Part shown: piece by piece, positions 7,632-15,676 of the stretch
How positions within the stretch are numbered: position 1 is the first letter of the stretch
Layout of the letters: each line of letters opens with the position of its first letter
Assembly (NCBI GenBank): GCA_023818655.1
Contig: JAMWCI010000006.1
Location: 1 to 37,703 of the forward strand
Origin: Candidatus Omnitrophota bacterium
GTDB taxonomy: Bacteria > Omnitrophota > Gorgyraeia > Gygaellales > Profunditerraquicolaceae
Direction of reading: 5' to 3'
Length of the DNA stretch: 37,703 nt
Made by a program: the position numbers and the translations under genes
Notes under the pieces: generated by a model
Told to the model about the DNA's origin: nothing
Seen by the model: the letters and a program-made list of their open reading frames with translations, nothing else
Database searches by the model: none

Positions 7632-8302
7632 CATTTTACTCCCCATACTTTATGCATCTGCGGTATAACTGAAACATTAAGGTTTTCGTTTCTGCATACG
7701 TATTCAAAAAAAGACACCTTCTCCCGCAACCCTACGGATTCTTCAAGACTATTCGACTGCAAGACAACACAAAGAGAATCTTTTACTCTCTTAATTATTT
7801 CTATAGCCCGGCGTAAATCCTGTTCTGTTGTAGAGTTACAGATGACCATCTTCACAAAAACATCTTTCTGCACCGCTATTTGGAGAAAACGTTCATGCAT
7901 CACCCATACCCCTTGCATCCCTGATGAGCTGGGCAGTTTTATATCCATAGCAACAATATCCGTTAGCGCAATTACATCGCTTAATGCTCGGGGAAGGGTT
8001 CCGTTTGTCTCAAGATAATTCTTCCAACCATTCCCTTTAGCCAGCGCCATTATCTCCTTTAGGAAATCACTTTGCAAAAGCGGTTCGCCGCCGGTAAATG
8101 AAATAGAGTGGTATTGACCGGGAAACTTCTCTATCTCTGCCCATAATTGCCGCGCTGTATATTCCTTAAAATAACGTAATTTGGTATCGCAGAATATACA
8201 ATTTAAGTTGCAGTTAAAAAAACGCACAAAAATCTGCCTCTGGCCCAGGTATGGACCCTCACCCTGAATGCTTGCAAAAACTTCTGCGATTTTTCCTCTC
8301 AT
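7631..8302 (-). CDS. queE: 7-carboxy-7-deazaguanine synthase QueE (radical SAM)
   Basis: 223 aa. This radical SAM enzyme converts 6-carboxytetrahydropterin to 7-carboxy-7-deazaguanine. The N-terminus has EVFASIQGEGPYLGQRQIF, then the cluster motif CNLNCIFC (Cx3Cx2C), and SFTGGEPLLQ for SAM binding. ETNGTLP is also typical. The start overlaps the queC stop as ATGA (8299-8302). All of queD, queC, queE and queF are contiguous and overlapping, so the products are likely made together. Confidence 0.95.
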   Translation of the reverse strand: MRGKIAEVFASIQGEGPYLGQRQIFVRFFNCNLNCIFCDTKLRYFKEYTARQLWAEIEKFPGQYHSISFTGGEPLLQSDFLKEIMALAKGNGWKNYLETNGTLPRALSDVIALTDIVAMDIKLPSSSGMQGVWVMHERFLQIAVQKDVFVKMVICNSTTEQDLRRAIEIIKRVKDSLCVVLQSNSLEESVGLREKVSFFEYVCRNENLNVSVIPQMHKVWGVK

Positions 8303-8961
8303 TGCAATGGGTCTTTTAACCCTGCCTCCTTAAACCCTTTGGCGCGAAAACGGCAACTCTGACACCTTGCGCAAGGACGCCTTCCCCCCTGATAGCATGA
8401 CCAGGTAAGGACAAAGGGCACACCTAAACGGTCTCCTAATTTGATGATTTCGGCTTTGTTTTTTTTAATTAAAGGGGTGTTTATTTTGATAGTGTTATTT
8501 CCAGTTCCTGTCTTTGTACCGCAGGAAATTACCTTTTTAAAAACCCGGAAAAATTCCGGGCGACAATCCGGATATCCGGAATAATCCTGTACGTGCGCTC
8601 CGATAAAAACCGTCTTTGCTCCGATTGTCTCCGCATAAGATATGGCAAAACTCAAAAAGATAATATTTCTTGCCGGCACATAAGTAGAAGGAATCGCCAT
8701 TGACGCTCTGTAGTTGCTGATCGGCAACCTTTTATGGCTATCCAAAAGACTTGAACCTTTCCACGGCAGACTAATCTTTAAGATTTTAAATGGGCAGTTT
8801 GCGCTTTTTGCGATGCGCTTTGCGCTTTGAATCTCGCGGCGGTGGCGTTGACCGTAATCAAAAATCAGACAGAAGCACTGATAACCCAAACTTCGGGCAA
8901 AATATAGGGTTACGGCGGAATCAAGGCCGCCCGACAATAAAACTACCGCTTTACTCCTCAT
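8299..8961 (-). CDS. queC: 7-cyano-7-deazaguanine synthase QueC
   Basis: 220 aa from the ATG at 8961. It makes preQ0 from 7-carboxy-7-deazaguanine, ammonia and ATP. The ATP-binding loop is VVLLSGGLDSAVTLYFA; FDYGQRHRRE follows, and the C-terminal zinc site is CYQGGRRPCARCQSCR. A longer open frame begins at 9051, but its first 30 codons only read the end of queD in another frame; the 8961 start gives the normal family N-terminus and an 11-bp overlap with queD. Confidence 0.95.
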   Translation of the reverse strand: MRSKAVVLLSGGLDSAVTLYFARSLGYQCFCLIFDYGQRHRREIQSAKRIAKSANCPFKILKISLPWKGSSLLDSHKRLPISNYRASMAIPSTYVPARNIIFLSFAISYAETIGAKTVFIGAHVQDYSGYPDCRPEFFRVFKKVISCGTKTGTGNNTIKINTPLIKKNKAEIIKLGDRLGVPFVLTWSCYQGGRRPCARCQSCRFRAKGFKEAGLKDPLQ

Positions 8962-9307
8962 AAATCGCACAACTTGCGCTATTCTCCCAGACCACCACCG
9001 ATTTAAGTTCAGGGATTTCTGGCTTGAGCGTAGAATAAATGTATTGCGCAATATTCTCGGAGGTAGGATTGACTTTCCGGAAACACGCTAACCTGTTCAG
9101 ATATTTATGGTCTAACTTCTCAAGACAGACATTGAGTTTCTTCTTGAGATATTTAAAATCAAGAAGCATCCCGGTCTTGTCAAGTTTGTCTCTGGATGCA
9201 ATAACCTCAACCTTCCAGTTATGGCCGTGCAACTCTTCGCACTTCCCTTTGTAGGCGCGTAGATTATGCGCAGCACTGAAAACAGATTCTACTTTGATAC
9301 TATACAT
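8951..9307 (-). CDS. queD: 6-carboxytetrahydropterin synthase QueD
   Basis: 118 aa. It converts dihydroneopterin triphosphate to 6-carboxytetrahydropterin. The zinc-binding histidines are in FSAAHNL and ELHGHNWKV, and the catalytic Cys is just before (KCEELHGHN). GMLLDFKYLKK and LDHKYLNRL are family segments, with PTSENIAQYIY near the C-terminus. The start overlaps the end of murI by 8 bp. GTP cyclohydrolase I (folE), which provides the substrate, is not in this window and must be elsewhere. Confidence 0.95.
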   Translation of the reverse strand: MYSIKVESVFSAAHNLRAYKGKCEELHGHNWKVEVIASRDKLDKTGMLLDFKYLKKKLNVCLEKLDHKYLNRLACFRKVNPTSENIAQYIYSTLKPEIPELKSVVVWENSASCAIYEE

Positions 9308-10094
9308 TATTTACCTTTTTTATATTTTTTACCGGTCGACCAAGGAATCTTTTTGCCAGCCCGCTAAACCATTCCGGATTATCGCTGACATAAAATCTGT
9401 GCTGCGGCCGGCCGTTCTTATTCAACAACCCTTCCTGGTCTAAGATTTTTTTTACTTCAATAGCCACCTGCTTCGCAGAATCAATCAAGGTTACTTCTTT
9501 TCCCATAATCCGACGGATTATTGGCTTTAAGAGGGGATAATGCGTGCAGCCTAAAATAAGCGTATCTACCTTTGCTTTCTTGAGCGGCTCAAGATATCTC
9601 CGCGCCACCTCTTCAACCACCCCGCCTTCAAGCCATCCTTCTTCAACAAGGGGAACAAACAACGGGCAGGCAACCGCGGTAATCTTTATCTCAGGGTCAA
9701 GCTGTCTTATCTCTGTCTCATAGGTGCGGCTTTTAATCGTGCCTTTTGTTCCGATTACGCCAATCCGTTTATTCCTGGTGGCATAAACCGCCTCCCTTGC
9801 TCCAGGGCTAATCACGCCCACCAGAGGAACCCGAAAATTCTTTTTCAGGACCGGAAGGGCGCAGCTGGAAGCGGTATTGCAAGCAACGCAAATGAGCTTA
9901 ACATTCTGTTTGAGCAAAAAAAGGATATTCTCAATAGTAAAACGGATTACCGTTTCTTTTGATTTTATGCCATAAGGCACGCGCGCGGTGTCCCCGAAAT
10001 ACACAATATCTTCATTGGGTAATTGCGCGATAAGCTCTCTGGTTACAGTAAGCCCGCCTACACCCGAATCAAAAACCCCTATTGCCTTTTTCAT
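9300..10094 (-). CDS. murI: Glutamate racemase MurI
   Basis: 264 aa, normal length. It makes D-glutamate for peptidoglycan. The two catalytic cysteines are in VACNTASSCAL and LGCTHYPLLKP; the N-terminus AIGVFDSGVGGLTVTREL and PNEDIVYFGDTARVPYG are diagnostic. It is sandwiched between the cell-wall amidase gene (4-bp ATGA overlap) and queD (8-bp overlap), so it appears to be transcribed with both. Confidence 0.97.
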   Translation of the reverse strand: MKKAIGVFDSGVGGLTVTRELIAQLPNEDIVYFGDTARVPYGIKSKETVIRFTIENILFLLKQNVKLICVACNTASSCALPVLKKNFRVPLVGVISPGAREAVYATRNKRIGVIGTKGTIKSRTYETEIRQLDPEIKITAVACPLFVPLVEEGWLEGGVVEEVARRYLEPLKKAKVDTLILGCTHYPLLKPIIRRIMGKEVTLIDSAKQVAIEVKKILDQEGLLNKNGRPQHRFYVSDNPEWFSGLAKRFLGRPVKNIKKVNNV

Positions 10095-11191
10095 CTTTTT
10101 CTGGCTATCGCCGTTAACTCGCAGTTCCGACTATAATCCTGTATCCCCGCCACAATTGTCTCAGAAATCCTTTCCCGAAAATAACTATTCCTGAGCATCC
10201 TTTCCTCGCTAAGATTGGATACAAAACCTACTTCAATCAATACCGCCGGCATACGCGCTCCCCTTAATACCTCAAACCTGGCTGCCTTAACCCCCAGAAC
10301 TTTTACCCCGTTTCTGTCCATCTTCCGACAAATAGAACGCGCTAATTCAATTGATTCTGCACGATTAGCAGTATAAATCATATCCCAAAGAATCGCCTTC
10401 AGGTCAAAGGAGTTGCTTGCAAAAGAAGCGCTGGCAAGACGCAAAGGGACATTTGTCGCCGCAGAAATTGCCCGGCGGGAATCGCTTACCGTAGAGGAAA
10501 CATAATATACCTCAAAACCGCTTAGACTGCGCACGCGGTTGGCGTTTGAGTGTATACTGATAAAAATGTCTGCTCCGGAATTATTAGCGATGGCTACTCT
10601 TTTCTCGAGAGAGACATAGATATCCGAAATCCGCGTCATAACCACTTCTATTCCTTTTTCCCGCAGTAATCTGGCCAGTCTCTTGGCAATATCTAAATTA
10701 ACATCCTTCTCGCGCAGGCCTGTCCTGCCAATCGCTCCGGCATCCTTTCCGCCGTGTCCGGCATCTATCACTACTTTCTTTATAGTGATAGACGGTAATG
10801 TTTGAGAGGATGGGGAATAAGCTTGGCTGAACAAAGAATCTATTGTTCTTTCCTTAAAGCTATAGGGGACAACCACCATTCCGTTATAGATATCCACTGG
10901 ACGCTCCAGGCGCCGCGCTGCGCCATCCACAAGAATCAAGGTATCCTGTATCCGCATATTTATATGATGGAGACCTTTTTGCAAAGTAACCGTTTGGGTA
11001 AAGATGTCATACTGCCAGTCTATGCCTCTTGAGTTACAGAGTTGAGCTAGAGAGATATAGGCAGCGCCGTGAAGGTTATAAGTGGAATAACCTGGCCTAG
11101 ATGGCACAGTAACACAACCGGTTAAAATAGCAGACAACAGGCAGCATATAACAGGCAGAAAAAAAATGAACAACGTTTTATTTTCCCGCAT
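10091..11191 (-). CDS. N-acetylmuramoyl-L-alanine amidase, lipoprotein (AmiC-like)
   Basis: About 366 aa from the ATG at 11191 (a TTG at 11215 is possible). A hydrophobic signal ends in a lipobox (AILTGC), so it is probably a lipoprotein. Residues about 40-115 resemble a copper-amine-oxidase N-terminal-like domain (HGAAYISLAQLCNSRGIDW, then VVVPYSF), often found before amidases. The Amidase_3 domain follows: VVIDAGHGGKDAGAIG (zinc His), EKDVNLDIAKRLA (zinc Glu), IFISIHSNAN (zinc His) and AVLIEVGFVSNLSEE (catalytic Glu). It cleaves the amide bond between MurNAc and the stem peptide. It heads the amiC-murI-que-fum-rph-rdgB run. Confidence 0.93.
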   Translation of the reverse strand: MRENKTLFIFFLPVICCLLSAILTGCVTVPSRPGYSTYNLHGAAYISLAQLCNSRGIDWQYDIFTQTVTLQKGLHHINMRIQDTLILVDGAARRLERPVDIYNGMVVVPYSFKERTIDSLFSQAYSPSSQTLPSITIKKVVIDAGHGGKDAGAIGRTGLREKDVNLDIAKRLARLLREKGIEVVMTRISDIYVSLEKRVAIANNSGADIFISIHSNANRVRSLSGFEVYYVSSTVSDSRRAISAATNVPLRLASASFASNSFDLKAILWDMIYTANRAESIELARSICRKMDRNGVKVLGVKAARFEVLRGARMPAVLIEVGFVSNLSEERMLRNSYFRERISETIVAGIQDYSRNCELTAIARKR

Positions 11192-11271
11192 TATTCCCAA
11201 ATCCTTATCTACCAAACACTACCCATCCTAAAACCAAAGGAGACATAGCAATAGGGAATGTTTCTATTCTT

Positions 11272-11374
11272 CAACGATTAGAAGTGACGATATATTTATT
11301 TTCTTGGATTGAAAAAATTAATTCTGACCCCATTTTGAAAATTAATTCTGACCCCATTTTGTGACCCCATTTTG
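11272..11374 (+). repeat. Dispersed repeat, copy A (with a partial internal triplication)
   Basis: This copy begins CAACGATTAGAAGTGACGAT and ends in AATTCTGACCCCATTTT, which is present twice in full (11320-11336, 11344-11360) and once in part (11362-11374). Copies B (13451-13511) and C (15605-15666) share the same order and orientation. The 493-bp gap 11192-11684 that contains it shows no other feature I can support. Confidence 0.7.
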
Positions 11375-11684
11375 TAATTTTTATGAAAGTAAAACAATAT
11401 TCATTTTTTAATTTATTCCTTTCTTACTAAATTATACTACAAAAATATCCTGCCGTTACTAAGAATTTCTTTTGAGGCCGTACAAATTTCCTCCTGTTTA
11501 TTTTCCTTATCAAAACTTTTAACTCTACAGGCGATATGGGGCTATTGTAAGCTAACGCCATGGTCAGGTATTTTTTGATAACAGCTTGACGAATGGCAAG
11601 TAATACAACATAGCCGCTTTTAAACTTATCCGGGATTAAGAGTTAGTGCAATCTATTTCCTTCAGAGATACAGGTATTCTCTGA

Positions 11685-12536
11685 TCAAGCAATGGCGGTT
11701 TCTTCTTGTCTGCGTAATTGGTCATAAACATACGCTGTGGCAATAGAAGTTAGGGGAATAGTAAATAATAACCCAACCAGAAAACAGAGGACCCCTCCCA
11801 AATTAATCAACAATGCCAATACCATAAACCAAGACAACTGCCAACGTGCGCCTTTTGTCAGAGCATAGCTTGCTTTAAGAGAGGCAAGAGGGCCCATATT
11901 TTTGTCAATAATAAAATATTGGTACATTGACAACATTATTATCAAAATAATACCCGGGATAATTAAGAGTATAAATCCTCCTATTATCGCTAATGTGTAA
12001 CAAATTGATGCCAAGATAAATGAAAAAAATAATCCGCCGTTTGAAAAAAGTTCAGAAACATTCGGTTTCTGGTCGCGCGAGCATAATAAGGTAATTTTCA
12101 CCCATCCAATATTCATAATTATAGCCACCACCCATAAACCAATGGTCAACAGATAAAAGATACCTTTTGAAAATGGCAAACGATACCTGTATTTATTTAG
12201 AAATCTAAAGACTTTATCCCGATCTGCCTCCAAATTTACAGGAAGAGTTAAATCCTGCGCGTTTTTGATATTTTTTAATTTTTCTTGTACATTTCCATAT
12301 TTGTCAATGCATCCTGTCTCTTGGAGATGTCTATAAAAATTACCGGCGTCCTTAAAGTTTCTATAAACGGATTCTTTTGATATAAAAGAAAAACCTGCCC
12401 CCTGCTGCAACATTATATTGATGATTTGAAATACAGCAGAAATGATAACGATACGTAAAATAACCCCCACATACTTTTTTGTCATCTTATAACCGTGAGA
12501 GAACGCCTCCCTTTTAGAAAAAACTTTTCCGCCCAT
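11685..12536 (-). CDS. Multi-pass membrane protein, DUF975/YciC-like
   Basis: 283 aa with about five to six hydrophobic segments. The second half has the signature of DUF975/UPF0259-type proteins: GGFILLIIPGIILIIMLSMY, then LASLKASYALTKGARWQL, then a final long hydrophobic pair ending LLFTIPLTSIATAYVYDQL. A soluble, charged insert (about residues 50-115) between the first and second membrane helices is larger than usual. The ATG has a good AAGGAGC site 7 nt upstream. Role unknown; relatives are often envelope or secretion-associated proteins. It appears monocistronic. Confidence 0.65.
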   Translation of the reverse strand: MGGKVFSKREAFSHGYKMTKKYVGVILRIVIISAVFQIINIMLQQGAGFSFISKESVYRNFKDAGNFYRHLQETGCIDKYGNVQEKLKNIKNAQDLTLPVNLEADRDKVFRFLNKYRYRLPFSKGIFYLLTIGLWVVAIIMNIGWVKITLLCSRDQKPNVSELFSNGGLFFSFILASICYTLAIIGGFILLIIPGIILIIMLSMYQYFIIDKNMGPLASLKASYALTKGARWQLSWFMVLALLINLGGVLCFLVGLLFTIPLTSIATAYVYDQLRRQEETAIA

Positions 12537-12677
12537 AGGATGCTCCTTTTTTAATAACGCCTAATGCGTTTTGCAATAATATCCCACCGGCTGCCAAAAA
12601 ATATTTATTTTAAAACTTCTTATTTATTTTATTATCCGGTGGCTGTAAGGATAAGATCGGGATTTTCCTCAGCGGCC

Positions 12678-13427
12678 TTACGCAACGTCAATCCTTTTTG
12701 CTGTCGGCTTGCTCTGCCAATAGGAACCGTGGCATTTAATCTGATTCATCCCGGTATTTACCTCAATCTCTTCAATATCAATATGTTTAAAAAATGGTTT
12801 GCAATATCTGGCAATGGCATCGTCTTTATCCAGAATGTTTACCCATCGTTTAATATTTGGTGGCAGTCTTAAATCAGAATCAACATGCCCCATAGAAGAT
12901 GTAAAAATCGGAATAGGCGAACCCAAAGAAATAAATGCCTTGACTGTAACCGATGCGTCCAATCTGTATTTCCTAAATCCAAAGATATAATCAAATGCAA
13001 TAACCGACCCTAAAGAATGAGCGACAATTATACATCCTTTCATCCCCTCTTTATGATATTCTTTAAATTTGTTGTCTACTCTCTCCAAGATATTCATTGC
13101 CCCGCTGTATTTATCCCCTTTATCTTTGACATAGTACAAAATCTGTATCACTACCGGGTCAATCCCAGGGGCTATTAAGTTGCACCAAAACGGTTTCTTT
13201 TTAGGACCAAATTCAAAAGTTAAGCATCTGTTTGTTAAATCTGTGGTGACATCCGCCCAAAGCAACTCTTTCTGCACTAAACCAGAGGTCTTTTCTTATA
13301 TTTCTTTTTGCTTATACCCCTTATTTTTGAGTATGTCTTTATAGTTCTTCAGGATTAAATTATAAAGCCCGCTGCTATAGCCGGTAACCTGTTGATTTAC
13401 ACCATGAATAAATATCAGCTCTGTCAT
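12678..13427 (-). pseudogene. Alpha/beta-hydrolase (lipase/esterase-like) interrupted by in-frame TAA
   Basis: The frame starts at ATG 13427 with MTELIFIHGVNQQVTGYSSG, the usual first strand and oxyanion HG of an alpha/beta-hydrolase. It meets TAA at codon 44 (13296-13298) and continues in the same frame without a shift (EKTSGLVQKELLWADVT…) to 12678. The nucleophile elbow is VAHSLGSVIAF (AxSxG form of GxSxG). Later come FISLGSPIPIF, an aspartate-rich WVNILDKDDAIARY and a possible catalytic His in KCHGSYW. The downstream part alone is open from a GTG at 13277 for 199 codons, but it would lack the first strand and oxyanion hole. Either this is a recent pseudogene, or the stop is a sequencing error or is read through. 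Substrate unknown. Confidence 0.7.
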
Positions 13428-13450
13428 TGCGTTGATTCATTTATATTTTT

Positions 13451-13511
13451 CAAAAATTACAAGTGACGATATCTCTGTTTCTTCTTAAAAAAATTAATTC
13501 TTACCCCAATT
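13451..13511 (+). repeat. Dispersed repeat, copy B
   Basis: CAAAAATTACAAGTGACGAT followed by ATCTCTGTTTCTTCTTAAAA and AATTCTTACCCCAATT. It is colinear with copies A and C and more diverged at its end. It ends 8 bp from the 3' end of tmRNA. Confidence 0.65.
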
Positions 13512-13518
13512 CCCAAAC

Positions 13519-13928
13519 TGGTGGAGGTGGGCGGAATCGCACCGCCGTCCTTAAACAATCGGATAAGAGCCGCTACATGCTTAGTTTATCTTTTCTGCTT
13601 AATCCTCGGTACTCCGGTAAACAGGATTGCCGAAGCCGCAGCCTTTTATCATCTCGTCTTCCGCCCAAAGGCAAAACGGAAAACCAGCCTGTTACCGGCT
13701 CAAACCAAGGCCACAGGCAAACCCTGGATTGAGGCCTTCCTGCTTAGTGAGGAAGGACTGCGAACGTCGGTACGCCCGCTGGGACCATTGCTGGTCTAAG
13801 CGAGTTTACCGAAGCAGACGTTAGTCTGTTTGCGTTTATTTTTTGCAAGGATTGTTAACGCGGCCAACCCTGCGTCCGCGGCATGCTGCTTTTACCCGGC
13901 TTATCTAAGTCGAGCCTAATTCACCCCC
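13519..13928 (-). ncRNA. ssrA: Transfer-messenger RNA (tmRNA)
   Basis: About 410 nt on the minus strand. The 5' end GGGGGTGA…GGCTCGAC and 3' end GCGATTCCGCCCACCTCCACCA form the tRNA-Ala-like acceptor and T arm (GGTGCGATTCC, encoded CCA). The middle has pseudoknot-rich GC helices and the region CCTTGCAAAAAATAAACGCA, which resembles the E. coli context just before the resume codon. The tag frame is unclear. A frame from GCA at 13846 gives AKNKRKQTNVCFGKLA and stops at TAG 13796-13798; the GCA at 13833, which aligns best with E. coli, opens a much longer frame. It lies directly downstream of smpB, its protein partner in ribosome rescue. Open frames overlapping this RNA are not genes. Confidence 0.93.
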
Positions 13929-13936
13929 CTGATTTT

Positions 13937-14395
13937 TTATTTTTTTATTCGGAATTTCATCGCCCGGCGCACCGCCAGATCTGCCTCCCGAATCTTTATA
14001 TCTTCCCTTTTGTCGTAAAGCTTCTTTCCTTTGGCAAGCGCCAGTTCTATTTTCACAAAACCCCTCGCGTTAAAATACGCCTTTAACGGCACAAGGGTCA
14101 GACCCTTCTGCGCCAGCTGCATTGAAAGTTTATTAATCTGCCTCTTATGTAAAAGCAGTTTACGCTGCCTAATGGGCTCAACATTTAAGTAACTAGCTTG
14201 CGTATAAGGAGTTATATTCGCGTTGTAAAGCAGGACCTCGCCCCCATCTATGCGCGCAAAGCTGTCATTGATATTGATTTTGCCTTCCCTTATAGACTTT
14301 ACTTCGCTGCCTTTTAATTCTATCCCGCATTCAATAGTTTCCAGAATATGGTAATCCCTGAATGCCTTGCGGTTAGTGGTAATAATTTTATTCAT
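13937..14395 (-). CDS. smpB: SsrA-binding protein SmpB
   Basis: 152 aa, standard length. It binds tmRNA and brings it to stalled ribosomes. Family segments: [75 protein letters not shown] and the basic tail [19 protein letters not shown]. The start overlaps the AEC transporter stop by 4 bp (coupled), and tmRNA begins 9 bp downstream of the stop, so transporter, smpB and ssrA may share a promoter at 15370-15398. Confidence 0.97.
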   Translation of the reverse strand: MNKIITTNRKAFRDYHILETIECGIELKGSEVKSIREGKININDSFARIDGGEVLLYNANITPYTQASYLNVEPIRQRKLLLHKRQINKLSMQLAQKGLTLVPLKAYFNARGFVKIELALAKGKKLYDKREDIKIREADLAVRRAMKFRIKK

Positions 14396-15348
14396 TTTAC
14401 CATATCAAGGGTAAAATATAAACTTAAAAATATGGGAATAGTAAAGATGCTTAAGATATGGCCAAAGAATACCCCTTGACTAATAAGCCAATCCTCTTTG
14501 CGGTAATGCTTTATTATTATAGATAAAGAAGTGGCCGGCGGCATAGCCAGCTGCATAACTATCAATAATCCTAATGGCCCGGATATTCCGAAGTAAAAAA
14601 CGGCAAAAAGCCCGACTAGCGGCATGATAACCAATTTTGCCAGACAGATAATAAGCATCTCTTTTCTGTCAATATGACCAAGGCAGATAGAGGCCAGATT
14701 ACCGCCAACGATAAACATGGCTAACGGCAAGGTGCAGTTGCCTATCATTTCTACAGGATTCAAGATAAACGCGGGAATGAATTTATGCCAACCGAAAAAT
14801 ATCAACAGCAGGCTTGTTAAACTCGCAATCACCGGCGGGCTAAAGAGACTAAATAACTCAAACTTTTTCCCTCCCTCATGCGCAAGAAGATATACCCCCC
14901 ATGACCAGATAATAAGATCAAAACCTAAAAGAAACAGAAAAATATATATAAACATCGTCTCTGCTGTCGTTTTTGGCAGCATGCTAGCTACGAGGGCCAA
15001 TGGAAGATACCCGGAGTTCTGAAAAGCTACCAGACTTAAAAATTGAACCCTGCTCTTAACCTCTTTGTCAAGCCAGAGAAACAGCCAACCTACGGCTAAG
15101 CCGACAATAGTAATAACAACGCTAACCAAGGGGAAAACCCACCATTTAGGATACAAGCTGAAGCTGAAGTTTTTCAGGAGTTGCGCAATAATTAGGCAAG
15201 GGAAAACCACTTCAATAACCATGCGGGTTAATGACCTTAACCCATCTTCACCGAGCAGGTTTCTACGCACCAGGAAATATCCCACCGCAGCCATAAGAAA
15301 AATCTGGCTTACTGCAAGGACTGTAATTTTAAAGGACTGAATGAACAT
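14392..15348 (-). CDS. AEC-family permease (auxin efflux carrier-like)
   Basis: 318 aa, about ten hydrophobic segments in two similar halves, as expected for AEC/Mem_trans proteins. Family-like motifs are [14 protein letters not shown] early on, [10 protein letters not shown] after the mid-region, [15 protein letters not shown] in the second half, and [15 protein letters not shown] near the end. Members carry organic acids such as malate or other small anions; the substrate cannot be read from the sequence. Its linkage to smpB through a 4-bp overlap is unusual in function but clear in sequence. RBS GAGGAG precedes the ATG. Confidence 0.88.
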   Translation of the reverse strand: MFIQSFKITVLAVSQIFLMAAVGYFLVRRNLLGEDGLRSLTRMVIEVVFPCLIIAQLLKNFSFSLYPKWWVFPLVSVVITIVGLAVGWLFLWLDKEVKSRVQFLSLVAFQNSGYLPLALVASMLPKTTAETMFIYIFLFLLGFDLIIWSWGVYLLAHEGGKKFELFSLFSPPVIASLTSLLLIFFGWHKFIPAFILNPVEMIGNCTLPLAMFIVGGNLASICLGHIDRKEMLIICLAKLVIMPLVGLFAVFYFGISGPLGLLIVMQLAMPPATSLSIIIKHYRKEDWLISQGVFFGHILSIFTIPIFLSLYFTLDMVK

Positions 15349-15369
15349 TTGTTCTCCTCAAAAAATAGT

Positions 15370-15398
15370 ATTATAACAATAAAGAATTTATCTCGCAA
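15370..15398 (-). promoter_or_regulatory. Promoter of the AEC-smpB unit
   Basis: On the minus strand TTGCGA, 17-nt spacer, TATAAT. The -10 is perfect and the -35 is partial. The start site would be about 15-20 nt before the transporter ATG. Confidence 0.65.
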
Positions 15399-15449
15399 TT
15401 TTTATTTGGGCTGCATACGGATAATAATAAAGACAGAGGAAGGATAAAG

Positions 15450-15478
15450 TTGACAGGAGGCGAGCCATACGTTATACT
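15450..15478 (+). promoter_or_regulatory. Near-consensus sigma70 promoter of tRNA-Leu
   Basis: TTGACA at 15450-15455, exactly 17 nt, then TATACT at 15473-15478. The predicted start is about 3 nt before the mature tRNA 5' end. It is divergent from the AEC-smpB promoter. Confidence 0.85.
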
Positions 15479-15487
15479 TAGCCTTAT

Positions 15488-15573
15488 GCGGAAGTGGTGG
15501 AATGGCAGACACGCAGCGTTCAGGGCGCTGTGAGGATAACCTCATGAGGGTTCAACTCCCTCCTTCCGCACCA
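15488..15573 (+). tRNA. tRNA-Leu (CAG anticodon)
   Basis: The only tRNA on the plus strand here. Acceptor GCGGAAG/CTTCCGC, encoded CCA. Anticodon stem CAGCG/CGCTG with loop TTCAGGG gives CAG. The long variable arm (TGAGGATAACCTCA) marks a class II tRNA-Leu. Confidence 0.95.
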
Positions 15574-15604
15574 TAGTGTAGGGTTGAGCCAAAAGGCTAT
15601 TTTT

Positions 15605-15666
15605 CAAGGATTAGAAACAGCGATATCTTTATATTTCTTCTTAAAAAATAATTCTGACCCCATTTA
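15605..15666 (+). repeat. Dispersed repeat, copy C
   Basis: CAAGGATTAGAAACAGCGAT, then ATCTTTATATTTCTTCTTAA and AATTCTGACCCCATTT. Same orientation as copies A and B. It sits between tRNA-Leu and the 3' end of batE. Confidence 0.7.
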
Positions 15667-15676
15667 GTAATTTATC

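Noticed and set aside
8962-9051. 30-residue N-terminal extension of QueC
   Set aside because: It is the queD end read in another frame; the ATG at 8961 gives the normal QueC N-terminus.
13463-13824. Three plus-strand frames of 65-92 codons
   Set aside because: They lie antisense to the tmRNA; the structure and ends of tmRNA explain the conservation.
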